In this document: positions 44,216 through 57,361 of the stretch, in pieces
How the letters are laid out: the number at the start of each line of letters is the position of its first letter
Position numbering within the stretch: the stretch's first letter is position 1
Source of the DNA: Dreissena polymorpha
Lineage: Eukaryota; Mollusca; Bivalvia; Myida; Dreissenidae
DNA: 64,000 bases
Assembly (NCBI RefSeq): GCF_020536995.1
Contig: NC_068359.1
Location: 60,939,615-61,003,614, forward strand
Direction of reading: 5' to 3'
The notes under the pieces: generated by a model
Told to the model about the DNA's origin: nothing
The model's database searches: none
Seen by the model: the letters and a program-made list of their open reading frames with translations, nothing else
Made by a program: the position numbers and the translations under genes

Positions 44216-45770
44216 AGACCCTTTCAGTTATTCGCATTTACTAGTGCAAGAGTTGTGTCCCTTAGCCGGATGTGACGTAATGAGATGATACAAAATCCGC
44301 CAGAGAGAAAATTGTGCAGTGTCGCTGATAATATCAACGTCTCTTGCACAATACCGTATATGCGTAAATTGCACAAAATTAATATTTGATTTTTATCATA
44401 TTGACGCCTATTAAAGCTATCGCTTTTCGCATATTTCATTTTAGTACATTGAAGCGTAAAAATACATTAAACATACCGTTCAATAACCCTGTGTGTCGCA
44501 ACACAAATCCCGCACTAAACTTTAAACGTAAATATTGTATTAAAATGCCAAATATAGAAGAAAAAAAGCGCCGAACGTTTATATTTTGATGGTATTGATC
44601 ATTGGCATATGATTTGAGCGCAGTTTTACCACTTGGGACCATGACCTTTACCATTGAAAATGGGAATTGAAGTGTCAAAGTTTAGACTCCGCCCACTGGT
44701 TGGCAAAAAGAGGTGGAAGCGCATAAAGGGAAGGCTGACAAAATCATCGTTTGTAATGATAATCATGCAACATATCAAATAAACTTTTAAGAGTTATGTC
44801 TGAATAAAACATTCGCATGCAAGGAAAGCATTTTTGAAACGATTATATTGTTGTTATTATTTGTTTTTACTAACAATGAACTCGGGACTAGAACACAATG
44901 TAAGAGCTCGGTATGTGGTTATGACAAAAATCTCCATACTTTGCACTTCTTCGCGACCATATTTTTGTTAAAAAATTCTCATCAATTGAACTTATTTCAG
45001 AATAAATTAAATTTAACGAACGAAAACAAGTAATGATGAAAACAAACAACAATTAAATAGATCGATTTACGCAACATATTGTACCTGATTTGAAACTTTA
45101 TTTGTCTGAAAAAAAGTACTTTGTTACACATAAAATAAACTCTCTTGAAGAACGTAATTGTTTGATTTAATTGTTCACACCAATGTTGACACTCTTTGTT
45201 GCAGCATTTTTATCCCGATGTTTTATTGCACCTTTGTTCATCACAACCCGATTATCTCGTTATGATCGGATACTGCCCACACAATTACAAAGAAAACAAG
45301 GTGTCATAAAACCTGGGACCTATACTCGGGTCCCTGCATAAACCACATGTTGCAGCCTAGTGTCTGGTAATTAATAAAACACAATTTATGATACCCCATG
45401 TCATCCCCCCTTGGCATATTAAGCAGTCATTTTAGCCAAATTTTAAAGGCAAAATACTGAACATTTGCTTCAATAAAATATTTTAACATTAAAAAGAATG
45501 AAGACATCATCGAAAATCGAAAAAAAGCAATCAAACGCCGACAAATGTATTTTCTCCACACATAATTGACGTCAAATGGGTGTAAAATAACAGCATTTCA
45601 ATTCGGAATTAGTCAATATATAATGTAATGTTACCTACTGAAGTGAAGTCACTATTACAAAAAATAAATATCTCTGAAAACCGACAACAAAATACAAATG
45701 TCGGAAACGACATTCGGAAATGACCGATTTCGGATTAAAAATTCATAAATAATCGTTGGTACTTGAACTC
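44216..45770. other. Non-coding sequence, no gene seen
   Basis: AT-rich with scattered short frames on both strands, none with a recognisable motif or splice context. Confidence 0.4.
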
Positions 45771-45779
45771 GTGGCTCAT

Positions 45780-45925
45780 ATTTCACGGGATGGTTTTTGT
45801 CCGGTCCCGTATTTTCATGGGAGGGTTTTTGTCCTTCCCCGTTTTTTTCATGGGAGGGTTTTCGTCCGGCCCCTATAAAACTGACGGGAGGGTTTTTATC
45901 CGGGAGGGTTTTTGTCCGGCATTCA
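45780..45925. repeat. Short tandem repeat 'GGGAGGGTTTTTGTCCGG'
   Basis: Five imperfect units of ~20-45 bp (GGGATGGTTTTTGTCCGG, GGGAGGGTTTTTGTCCTTCC, GGGAGGGTTTTCGTCCGGCC and so on). Frames across it are artefacts. Confidence 0.8.
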
Positions 45926-46079
45926 TGTTTCATTATTTGTTTAACATCATTTATAAAAGTCTTACTATAACAAAAGAATTCGGCTTATTTAGTTGGTTTG
46001 TGTTGTGGGATTTTCAGTATTTAGTCTTCCGATCACGTTCTCTGATGAACAATACCGCTGCTGTATCAGCAGTATAAAC

Positions 46080-46457
46080 CATAGGCGCTCGATGTAAATG
46101 TTTATATTTTTTTTTGTTTTTTTTTTAGTATTATTATTTTGTTTTTAGTTACCCGTAGTTTATTATAATGCAAACACATACTAAATGAATAAAAATCTTC
46201 CGACAAAACGTCTGCTTAAAAAAAAGTTCGACTATGTACATAGAAATTACAAAACGTCTGCTTAAAAAAAAGTTCGACTATGTACATAGAAATTGTCAAT
46301 TTCTATGTACATAGTCGAACTTTTTTTTAAGCAGACGTTTTGTCGGAAGATATTTATTGATTTAGTATGTGTTTGCATTATAATAAACTACGGGTAACTA
46401 AAAACAAAATAATAAAAATAAATAAATAAATATAAACATTGACATCGAGCACCTATG
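46080..46457. mobile_element. Foldback MITE, 378 bp, 8-bp target duplication
   Basis: Near-complete palindrome centred near 46297: ends CATAGGCGCTCGATG / CATCGAGCACCTATG, inner arms AATTTCTATGTACATAGTCG and complement. Flanked by GTATAAAC at 46072-46079 and 46458-46465. The left arm carries a 46-bp tandem duplication absent from the right. An 8-bp duplication fits hAT-type insertion. No coding capacity. Confidence 0.92.
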
Positions 46458-46465
46458 GTATAAAC

Positions 46466-47589
46466 CGAATATCAAAATTTCATTAGAAAATAATAAATTA
46501 TTAACAATTAGGTAAGTACACATCTTTTCGTGCATATGTTCAGTCCATTTACATCGTTGGAAAAAACTGTTTCTAATAAGATTTCTGTTCTCGTTTACAA
46601 TCGATACACTCGATAATCATCGCATGACGTCACACAAGGGAGATAATTAAAAACCGGCAATAACTGAAATGGTCTATAACACACATTTTATGCGGAAGAG
46701 TGTGTCATAACGCACGGGTCGAAATTTGCGTGCACTTTTTATCATCCTATTTATTTGATAGAGATAACTAAGTCAAAATAACGACAACATGGCCCTTTTT
46801 TAGACGTTTTTTAAGCATAGAAAGTATGATGAAAATGGTAATGATAACGGAATATAAAGACAATTTGCAATCACCATCATATTAAATTAATATTGTTGGA
46901 ATATCGAATACCTATCTCACTAAAAATATAATTTCATGATGAAAATTCCCTGTACAAAACTTTTCATTTTTGACACCATATACAAATTCAAAAAATACAA
47001 TAAGATAATTGATGAAAATAAATAACAAATAAATCTGCGAGCAATACTTTTTACCCACGAATTAGGTAGTTATAAAGACAGCCCTGTTGACCCGTGAAGC
47101 GGACAACGGCAACGAACCCGTATATTGTTGTTTATGCATTACTTGTTACCCTAGCAGTTCACACGGTGTCAACAACTCTGATCTAAACAGAGGTATGGAG
47201 CACGAAGGCGCTTTTTCGGCATAGCTGTTTTAACCACCTTTTCACCACAAATGACTTTAACATAACGCCAGCAGACACGCATGAATATTTTCGAATATTT
47301 CATAGTCTGATTCGAGATTAAACCTCTGAACTTTGTGGCAACATATCTGTGTCAATGCTCAGCGCAAAGGATGTAGCACTGTTCAGTGTAAGGAATTCTG
47401 GACTACTCTCTGTATGTGGCCCAGTTACAATTACGCGTTAAAATCCATCTCGTAGAATTTCAGGGTCAGTACTCGTTTACTAAATCGTTCGGGAAATATA
47501 ATTGACAATCGATAGTTTTGCTTTCAAGATGAGAAAACAAACATTACCGAAATAGTATAGTGTTACGATAAAAGGGAAATCAGTAAATT
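46466..47589. other. Non-coding sequence, no gene seen
   Basis: AT-rich; no frame or repeat I can assign. Confidence 0.4.
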
Positions 47590-48050
47590 ATCCAACCACA
47601 CTGTTTTCAGTACCCGGTCAGCACGTCTGGAAATCGTTCCTGAACGCCCTGATAGGCTGCCCTTAGTTACATATGCGCCCATCATATATATGTACACATA
47701 TATCAGTCTGGTCAGGAGATACATAATGAGCCCATAACACATTGAGTGATTTTATAGCGAACAGCATCGCCTGTAACCAGACTGCGCAAATGCACATGTT
47801 GGGTTTAATATACGCTGGCCGAAACGTATAATACCCATTTTCGCATGACGCGGCTATGAAAGTTTGATTTAAATGTGTCAAAATAAAATTGCGTTTAAAT
47901 CAATTATTAATGTACGATATATTTCGATAGTGAAGAAATTCACTCATGATAAGGCATGTGAGGACACATATGATGTGCACTCCCGTAGTATTTTTTTTTT
48001 ACTTACACTAATGTGTGGTTTGACAATGATAACACACATTTCATGCGGTG
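47590..48050. repeat. Segmental duplication, copy 2
   Basis: Partner of 43640-44215, same orientation, ~4 kb apart. Confidence 0.85.
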
Positions 48051-48174
48051 AATATGCGACTTACAAGTAAAAAAACACAATTGTTAAACGTTTGTTTTCA
48101 ATTTATTTATTTAGAAACGTAAATTGCAAACTTTATTTCAAAGTCAGCATTTACGTCGACTACATTTTTAAAAG

Positions 48175-49250
48175 ATATTTCTTGTTATATTTAGTTGTTT
48201 TTTAATATTCGGTTTTAGCGATTATAAAGCATTTTTGAGGATGTCTATAGTATACCTGTAGTAATTGGTGAAATCATGTTCAACGTTTTATAAATTGAGA
48301 ACTGTGAATATAAACACGATTAATTTTATACTATTGTGTTGTTAGCATACGTAAATACAAAAGATCGCCGCTATCAGTTAAGAACAAAAGAACGTTTACC
48401 AGAAATATCAAATTAAACCCCGCTGTAGAAGCATGAACGAGGTTACGAAACAGATAATTCTTGTTATATTTAATTGTTTTTGACGATGCTGCGAAGCAGC
48501 TCGTCTAAGTTATCATATCATGAAAAAATTCGTCACAATGGCGACCTATGTAAAAGACCGAGCCAGTCCGATTGAAATAGCTCGATTTTTCTAATCAGCA
48601 TACCTCGCTGATTATTATTGATAAAGGTATAGGAAGCTCAGCTATAAATATGACAGCATATTTTGGGGAAAATATTTAATAATAGTTTGAAAACGTTAAT
48701 TTTAAATCAGTTATATTCAACCCATTATATGTTTATAGATCAATGAAACAACTATGCATTTTCTGTATTGTATTTGACATTTGTCGTGATTCTGTAAATA
48801 AATTGCGAATGAAAACGTGTATAATTAACGTTTAACGCGATCATGAGTGTAAAGAAAACGAATTATTTCGAACCTGACATTTGTAAACGTTAAAGCGAGT
48901 ATGGTATATAAACAGCATAATAGCCGAGCGACATTTATGAAACTCGCTCTTATGCGTGCTCTCTTATTTTGCATATTTAATAAACTCTTCAAACTGAAAT
49001 TAAAGAGCCGCAATTATGATGATGTAGATAAACTTAAATTGATGCTTTTATATCCATCCTATTGAAAAGCATCGTCACACCAGTACTGTCAGTACTTTGA
49101 TTTCTATTCTGTTTTAGCGATTACGAAACATTTTTGCTGTTGTCTATCGTATCCCTGAAGTTATTGTTGAACTCACGTTCAAGGTTTTATAAATTGAGAA
49201 TATAAACAAGCGTAACCTTATATTATTGCGCTGTTTTCCCGAATCTATTA
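48175..49250. repeat. Local duplicated block (two diverged copies)
   Basis: 48207-48350 and 49106-49240 share GTTTTAGCGATTA, CATTTTTG, TGTCTAT(A/C)GTAT, GTTTTATAAATTGAGAA and TATAAACA. TTCTTGTTATATTTA also recurs at 48179 and 48457. Confidence 0.75.
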
Positions 49251-49357
49251 ATAGCCTCATATTATGAATGACCTGTACTACGTCATTACGACGCAGCAGA
49301 TAGTGTAATCTTTTAATCATTCATAAACAATCTCTTCCGCGACACGTGTAATACAAA

Positions 49358-49418
49358 CATTGTTTATTGATTCTTTTCTATATAAGACATTGTTTATTGA
49401 TTCTTTTCTATATAAGCT
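49358..49418. repeat. 31-bp tandem duplication
   Basis: ACATTGTTTATTGATTCTTT and TCTATATAAG occur twice head to tail. Confidence 0.9.
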
Positions 49419-49649
49419 CCGTTCAAAAATATTGCATTTAACACTATATTCACATAATGTTTCCATTTGTGAATGAATATAGTTGAAGAACTCAAACCTC
49501 TTGCATTAATTATACAACTCTTTCTCGCGCGGATACGGCATGTTTGGCGGGTTGTAGGCTTTCCGTAGATAGCAGCGAACTGACTAGAAATTTTGAGTAA
49601 TAACATTAGCTGTTCGCTACGCGAACAACTAATAAAATGATCAACGTAG

Positions 49650-52600
49650 ACTTGTAGTGTGTTCACAGTAGTGGTATGGTGTGTTCACAGTAGTGTTGTA
49701 GTGTGTTCACAGTTGTTGTGTAGTGTGTTCACAGTAGAGATATAAAACTATCACAATACACTTGTAGTGTGTTCACAGTAGTGGTGTAGTGTGTTCACAG
49801 TAGATGTGTAGTGTGTTCACAGTAGATGTGTAATATGTTCACAGACGTGGTGTAGTATGTTCATATTACTTGTGTTATATCTTCACAGTAAATGTGTTAC
49901 ATGTTCACAGAAATTGTGTAGTATGTTCACAGTAGAAGTGTTGTGTGTTCACAGTAGATGTGTAGTGTGTTCACAGTAGAGGTGTTATATATTCAAAGTA
50001 GAGGTGTAGTGTGTTCACAGAAGAGGTGAAGTATGTGCACAATAGATGCTTTAAATGTTCACAGTACATGTGTACAATGTTCACAGTAGATGCTTGATAT
50101 GTTTACAGTAGTGGTGAAGTGTGTTCACAGTAGATGTGTAGTGGGTTCACATTAGATGTGTAGTGCGTTCATAGTAGTTGTGTAGCATGTTCATGGCAGT
50201 GGTGTAGTGTGTTCACAATAATTGTGTAATGTGTTCACTGTAGTGGTGAAGTGTTTTCAAAGTAGTTATGTAGTGTGTTCACAGTAGAGGTGTAGTGTGT
50301 ACACGGTAGAGGTGAAGTTTTTTCAAAATAAAGGTGAATTGCGTTCACAGTAGTGATGTGTGTTCACATTAGTGGTGTAGTGTGTTCACTGTAGAGGTGA
50401 AGTTTGTTAACAGTATTTTCACAGTTGTTCTGTTGTGTGTTTACATTTGTTGTGTAGTGTGGTCGAGGTGGTGCGTTCACAGTAGTGTTGACGTGTGTTC
50501 ACAGCAGATGTGTAGTGTGTTCGCTGTAGATGTGTAATGTTCACAGTAGTGATGTTGTGTGTTCACAGTAGATGCAAAGTGAGATCACAGTAGTGTGTTT
50601 ACAGTCAAGTTGAAGTATGATCACAATAGTGGTGTAGTGTGTTCACAGTAGTGGTGTAGTGTGTTCACAGTAGCGGTGTAGTGTATTCATGGAAGAGGTG
50701 AAGTTTATTTCAAAATAAAGGTGAATAGTGTTCAGTTGTTGTGTAGTGTGTTCACAGTTGTTGTGTAGTGTGTTCACTGTAGAGGTTTAGTTTCTTAACA
50801 GTATATTCACAGTTGTTCGGTAGTGTTTTTACATTAGTAGTGTTGTGTGTTTACAGCATAGGTGAATTGTGTTCAAATAGCGGTAAAATTTAATCACAGA
50901 AGCGATGTAGTGTGGTCACAGTAGAGGTGTAGTGTGTTCATAGTAGAGGTTTAGTGTGTTCACAGAAGATATGTTATATGTTCATTGTAGTTGTAGTGTC
51001 TTCACAGAGGTGGTATAGTATGTTCACGGTAGAGGTGTAGTGTGTTCACCTTAAAGGTTAAGTGTGTTCACAGTTGTGGTGTAGTGTGTTCACAGTGGTT
51101 ATGTAGTGTGTTCACAGTAGTGGTTAAGTGTGTTCACACTAGAGGTATAGTGTTCACATTTGTGGTGAAGTATGTTCACAGAAGTTGTTTAGCATGTTCA
51201 CAGTAGTGGTGTAGTGTGTTCACAGTTGTGGTGTTGTGTGTTTATAGTAAAGGTGAAATGTGTTCACAATAGCAGTGTAGTGTGTTCACAGTAGTGGTTA
51301 GATGTTTTCACAGTAGTTGTGTAGTGTGTTCAAAGTAGTTCCTTAGTGTGTTCACAGTAGTTGTATAGTGTTTTCACAATAGTGGTGTAGTGTGTTCACA
51401 GTAGTTATGTTGTGTGTTCAAAATATTTGTGTAGTGTGCAAGGTAGTTGTGTAGTGTTTTCATAATAGTGGTGTTGTGTGTTCCCAATATTTGTGTAGTG
51501 TGTTTACAGTAGTTGTGCAGTGTGTTCAAAGTAGTTGTTTAGTGTGTTATAATTAGTTGCATAGTGTTTTCACAATAGTAGTGTAGTGTGTTCACAGTAG
51601 TTGTGTAGTGTTTTCAAAGTTGTTTTGTAGTGTGTGTGTTCAAAAAAGTTGTGTTGTGTGTTCACAGCAGATGTGTAGTGTGTTTACAGTACTGGTGTTT
51701 GGTGCTCAGAGTAGTTATGTAGTATGTTCACAGTAGTGGTCTAGTGTTCATATTTGTGGTGAAGTCTGTTCCCAGAAGTTGTTTAGTATGTTCACAGTAG
51801 TGAGGTAGTGTGTTCACAGTTGTGTGCATATAGTAAAGGTGAAATGTGTTCACAATAGCAGTGTAGTGTGTTCACAGTAGTGGTGAGATGTGTTCACAGT
51901 AGTTGTGTAGTGTGTTCAAAGTAGTTCCCTTGTGTGTTCACAGTAGTTGTGTAGTGTTTTCACAATAGTGGTGTAGTGTGTCCACAGTAGTTATGTTGTG
52001 TGTTCAAAGTAGTTATGTAGTGTGTTCAAAGTAGTTGTGTATTGTTTTCACAATAGTGGTGTTGTGTTCACAATATTGGTGTAGTGTGTTCACAGTAGTT
52101 GTACAGTGTGTTCAAAGTAGTTGTTAAGTGTGTTATTATAAGTTGCATAGTGTTTTCACAATTGTGGTGTAGTGTGTTCACAGTAGTTGTGTAGTGTTTT
52201 CAAAGTAGTTCTGTAGTGTGTGTGTTCAAATAAGTTGTGTAGTGTGTTCACATCAGATGTGTAGTGTGTTTACAGTAGTGGTGTTTGGTGCTCAGAGTAG
52301 TTGTGTAGTGTGTTCACAGCAGTGGTCTAGTGTGTTCAGAGTAGTGGTGTAGTGTTTTAACAATAGTGGTGTAGTGCTTTCAAAGTAGAAGTGTTGTGTG
52401 TTCACAGAAGTTGTGTTGTGTGTTTACAGTACTGGTGTTTGGTGCTCAGAGTAGTTATGTAGTATGTTCACAGTAGTGGTCTAGTGTTCATATTTGTGGT
52501 GAAGTCTGTTCCCAGAAGTTGTTTAGTATGTTCACAGTAGTGAGGTAGTGTGTTCACAGTTGTGTGCATATAGTAAAGGTGAAATGTGTTCACAATAGCA

Positions 52601-54600
52601 GTGTAGTGTGTTCACAGTAGTGGTGAGATGTGTTCACAGTAGTTGTGTAGTGTGTTCAAAGTAGTTCCCTTGTGTGTTCACAGTAGTTGTGTAGTGTTTT
52701 CACAATAGTGGTGTAGTGTGTCCACAGTAGTTATGTTGTGTGTTCAAAGTAGTTATGTAGTGTGTTCAAAGTAGTTGTGTATTGTTTTCACAATAGTGGT
52801 GTTGTGTTCACAATATTGGTGTAGTGTGTTCACAGTAGTTGTACAGTGTGTTCAAAGTAGTTGTTAAGTGTGTTATTATAAGTTGCATAGTGTTTTCACA
52901 ATTGTGGTGTAGTGTGTTCACAGTAGTTGTGTAGTGTTTTCAAAGTAGTTCTGTAGTGTGTGTGTTCAAATAAGTTGTGTAGTGTGTTCACATCAGATGT
53001 GTAGTGTGTTTACAGTAGTGGTGTTTGGTGCTCAGAGTAGTTGTGTAGTGTGTTCACAGCAGTGGTCTAGTGTGTTCAGAGTAGTGGTGTAGTGTTTTAA
53101 CAATAGTGGTGTAGTGCTTTCAAAGTAGAAGTGTTGTGTGTTCACAGAAGTTGTGTTGTGTGTTTGCAATAATGGTGTAGTGTGTTAACATTGGTGGTGT
53201 AATGTGTTCACAGTAGTGGTGTTGTGTGTTCACAGTAGAGGTGTAGTATGTTCACATTATATGTGCAGTCTGTTCACAACAGAGGTGTTGTGTGTTCACA
53301 GTAGTTGTGTAGTGTGTTCACAGCAGATATGTAGTGTGTTCACAGTAGCTGTGTAGTGTGCTCGCAGAAGTGACGTAGTGTGTTCACAGTAGATGTTTAG
53401 TGTATTCACAGTTAAGTTGAAGTGTGATCACAATAGTGGTGTAGTGTGTTCACATAAGAGGTGTTGCATGTTAACATAAGGGGGGTGTTGTGTGTTTGCA
53501 TTAGCAATGCAGTGTGTTAACAGTTAAGGTGAAGTGTGTTCACAATAGTGGTGTAGTATGTATACAGTAGTGTAGTAGTGTGTTAATGGTAGTGGCTAAG
53601 AGTGTTCACAGTAGAGGTTTAGTGTTCACAGTAGTAGTGTAGTTTGTTCACAGTAGCTGTGTAGTTTGTAAACAATAAATGTTTATTTTTTGATATTAGT
53701 GGTGTTGTGTGTTCACAGTAGACTTGTAGTGTTTCCACAGTGAAGATGTAGCGTGTTCACAGTAGATGTGTTATATATGTTAACAGTAGTTGTGTAGTGT
53801 GTTCAAACTTGTTGTGTGTTCATAGTAGTTGTGTAGTGCTTTCACACTAGTGGTGTAGTGTTCACACTAGAGGTGTAGTGTGTTCACAGTGGTTGTGTAG
53901 TGTGTTCATAGTGGTTGTGTAGTGTGTTTACATTAGTTGTGTAATGTGTTCACAGAAGTTGTGTAGTGTGTTCCCAGTAGCAGTGTAGTGCATTCACAGA
54001 AGCGGTGTAGTGAATTCACAGTAGTTGTGTAGGGTGTTCACATAAGTTGTGAAGGGTGTTGAAACTTGTTTTGTAGTATGGTCAAAATAATGGCATATTT
54101 TTTTCACAGTAGCTGTGTAGTGAATTCACAGTAGAGGTGTAGTGTGTTGACAGTAGTTGTGTAAGGTGTTCACAGGAGTTGTGAAGGGTGTTCACAATAG
54201 TGGTGTAGTGTGTTAACAGTAGTGATGTGTTTTCATAGTAATGGTGTTGTGTGTTCATAGTAGCGGGGTAGTGAGTTCACAGTAGAAATGTTATATGTTC
54301 TCAGTAGTGATGTAGTGTGTTCACAGTAGTTGTGTAGTGTGTTCACAGAAGGTGTGTTACATCTTCACATTATATGTTTAGTGTGTTCACAGTAGATTTG
54401 TAGTGTTTTCACAGTAGATGTGTTAAATGTTCTTATTAGAGGTGTAGTGTGTTCATGGTAGTGGTGATGTGCATTCACAATAGAGTTGTAGTTTGTTCAC
54501 AGTGGGGGTGTTGTTTTTACACTAGAGGTGTAATTTGTTCACTGAAGATATGTAGTGTATGCTCAATGATGCAGAAATTAAGTGAGTTCATAGAAGATGC
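49650..54600. repeat. 5 kb minisatellite, ~22-bp unit (GTGTAGTGTGTTCACAGTAG)
   Basis: Over 200 imperfect units of ~22 bp with consensus GTGTAGTGTGTTCACAGTAG plus TT/TG/AT. Includes a 740-bp block repeated in tandem (51691-52430, 52431-53170). No long open frame because the unit contains TAG; non-coding. Confidence 0.95.
51691..53170. repeat. Recent 740-bp higher-order tandem duplication in the minisatellite
   Basis: ACTGGTGTTTGGTGCTCAGA at 51691 recurs at 52431, and the following ~740 bases look identical, including odd units such as GTTCATATTTGTGGTGAAGT; the second copy ends with TTGTGTTGTGTGTTTGCAAT. Confidence 0.93.
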
Positions 54601-54609
54601 ATAGTGTGT

Positions 54610-56165
54610 GGACAGGGTAACACATGATGGAAATCATCCATTCTAAGACACATGGACAGACACAAGAATCGACTTACCTGTGCACCACATAATGCCTCTA
54701 TTCTTAGACACAAGGTATATGCAAAGATAGACTGACATGGTTAGTACAACATAATGGCCATCCCTCATTCTTAGAAACACGGACATACATGCACACACAA
54801 ATGGACTGACCTGTGAATCACATAATGGTCATTGACCATTCCAAGAAACAATGACATACACAAGAAGGGACTGACATGTTCACCACATAATGGCCATCCT
54901 TCATTCTTAGACACATACTTGGGTATCACATAATGACAGATCTTCATTCTTAATCATACAGACAGACAAAAGTATGGATTGACATGTTCACCACATAATT
55001 GCAATCCTTCATTCTTAGACACATACTTGGGAATCACATTATGGCAACCCTTCATTCTTAATCATACAGACAGATAAAAGTATGGGCTGACATGTTCACC
55101 ACATAATGACAACCCTTCATTCTTAATCATACAGACATACGAAAGAAGGGACTTACATGTTCACCACATAATGACCATCCTTCATTCTTAGACACATACT
55201 TGGGTATCACATAATGACAATCCTTCATTCTTAATCATACAGACAGACAAAAGGATGGGCTGACATGTTTACCACATAATGACCATCCTTCATTCTTAGA
55301 CACATACTTGGGTATCACATAATGACAATCCTTCATTCTTAGTCATACAGACATACGCAAGAAGGGACTTACATGTTCACCACATAATGACCATCCTTCA
55401 TTCTTAGACACATACTTGGGTATCACATAATGACAATCCTTCATTCTTAATCGAACAGACAGACAAAAGGATGGGCTGTCATGTTTACCACATAATGACC
55501 ATCCTTCATTCTTAGACACATACTTGGGTATCACATAATGACAATCCTTCATTCTTAGTCATACAGACATACGCAAGTAGGGACTTACATGTTCACCACA
55601 TAATGACCATCCTTCATTCTTAGACACATACTTGGGTATCACATAATGACAATCCTTCATTCTTAATCATACAGACAGACAAAAGGATGGGCTGACATGT
55701 TAACCACATAATGACCATCCTTCATTCTTAGACACATACTTGGGTATCACATAATGACAATCCTTCATTCTTAGTCATACAGACAGACAAAAGGATGGGC
55801 TGACATGTCAACCGCATAATGGCAATCCTTCATTCTTAGACACATACTTGGGAATCACATAATTACAATTCTTCATTCCTAATCATACAGACAGACAAAA
55901 GGATGTGCTGACATGTTCACCACATAATGGCAATCCTTCATTCTTAGACACATACTTGGGTGTCACATCATGACAACCCTTCATTCTTAGTCATACAGAC
56001 ATACGCAAGAAGGGACTTACATGTTCACCACATAATGACCATCCTTCATTCTTAGACACATACTTGGGTATCACATAATGACAATCCTTCATTCTTAATC
56101 ATACAGACAGACAAAAGGATGGACTGACATGTTCACCACATATTGGGCATCCCCCATTCTTCACA
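54610..56165. repeat. 108-bp satellite with 216-bp dimer structure (~14 copies)
   Basis: ATGACCATCC recurs at 55171, 55279, 55387 and 55495. Each unit has TTCATTCTTAGACACATACT, TGGGTATCACATAATGACAA and CATACAGACA. Alternating variants (AAGAAGGGACTTACATG versus AAAGGATGGGCTGACATG) give a 216-bp dimer in the middle; edges are more diverged. Confidence 0.93.
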
Positions 56166-56640
56166 AGATTGGAGCATATTATTGTGACATAAATGTTGCA
56201 GGACGTATTCAGTAAATCCTTTTGAGAAAAATGAAAACAAACACAATTTTAAGCATGTACACCTATTTAATGAAAACCCAAATAAAACAACAGTTCATAA
56301 ATGAGACCAAGGTAAGGAAAAAATACAAAGATATATCTTACAGTTCCATATTAATGAATTTGTGAATTGATATTTCAACAAAAATACTCCAAGCTATTTA
56401 AAGGAATATGCTTAGCATTTTGACTAAAAATAATGTAGAATGAGAAAAATTATTAAGCTTTCTTTAAGTAAAACTATGTCATGAAACTGTCAATGAAAAA
56501 AAAACAAATGACATTTAAAACAAATAAAATTGGGATTCCCTTATTTCTTTTGATTTTGAGAAATGATATTATTTATTAGATCAAAATAAGAGAGCTATGA
56601 TGGCCCTACAGCGCTCGCCTGAGCTCTATGTACAGCAAAT
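56166..56640. other. AT-rich non-coding sequence, no gene seen
   Basis: No repeat or frame recognised. Confidence 0.4.
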
Positions 56641-56646
56641 GAGTAG

Positions 56647-56778
56647 TGTTCTGAGAAAACTGTACTTAATGCATGTGCGTATAAAGTGTCGTCCCTGATA
56701 AGCCTGTGCAGTCTGCCCAGGCTAATCTGGGACGACACTTTACGCACATGCATTAAGCCCAATTTTCTCAAAACACGA
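56647..56778. mobile_element. Foldback MITE, GTCGTCCC family (well-preserved copy)
   Basis: TTAATGCATGTGCGTATAAA, GTGTCGTCCCTGATAAGCCT, TGCAGTCTGCCCAGGCTAAT, CTGGGACGACACTTTACGCA, CATGCATTAAGCCC: near-perfect arms of ~55 bp. Confidence 0.88.
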
Positions 56779-56779
56779 C

Positions 56780-57150
56780 TCAATTGTAGAAGACTTGACC
56801 TGGTGAACAATTTTTTGACCCCACTTGACAAAGATTCAAACATGGCCTGTGTATTTCCATAAAAAAACATTCTCACTATATGTCATTTAGATTAATTTAT
56901 ACATTTGGCTTCTAGAGTGCCAACAAAGTTAAAATTGTAATGACACAGTGACCTTTTGACCCTGCTTAACCATAATTCAAACTTTACATACATATTATCA
57001 AGATAGCTTTCTTACAAAGTTGCATCAAATTGAGAAATAAATGTGGTTCCAATGTTTTTCTTAGATGTCACCGAGTTTAACAGTTTTTGACTACAATTAA
57101 CCATGATTTGCACTTGGCCTGGATATTGTCAAGATAAATATTCTGATCAC
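56780..57150. repeat. Degenerate 'TTGACC...TCAAGATA' tandem repeat
   Basis: Loose units with TTTTTGAC(C), ATTCAAACATGGCC and ATATTGTCAAGATA; continues after the hairpin MITE to about 57900 and resembles 22030-22520. Confidence 0.6.
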
Positions 57151-57156
57151 TTTTAA

Positions 57157-57361
57157 CCCTTTGCATGCTGGGAAATTTGTCTTCTGCTAAAAAGTCGTCT
57201 GCTGAATTTCTAAAATTAGCATTTTCTTCAATTTTTTTCAAAGAATACTATCAGAATAGCAAACAGTTTGGATCCAGATGAGACGCCACGTTCTGTGGCA
57301 TCTCATCTGGATTCAAACTGTTTGCAAAGGCCTTCAAAATTCGGTTCCCGCACTGAAAGGG
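57157..57361. mobile_element. TTAA hairpin MITE, copy 2
   Basis: TTAA at 57153-57156 and 57362-57365. Ends CCCTTTGCATGCTGGG and CACTGAAAGGG, palindromic centre GATGAGACGCCACGTTCTGT. Same orientation as copy 1. Confidence 0.9.

Noticed and set aside
49650-56165. CRISPR-like arrays of regularly spaced repeats
   Set aside because: The 22-bp and 108-bp units are contiguous tandem repeats without unique spacers, and the genome is eukaryotic.
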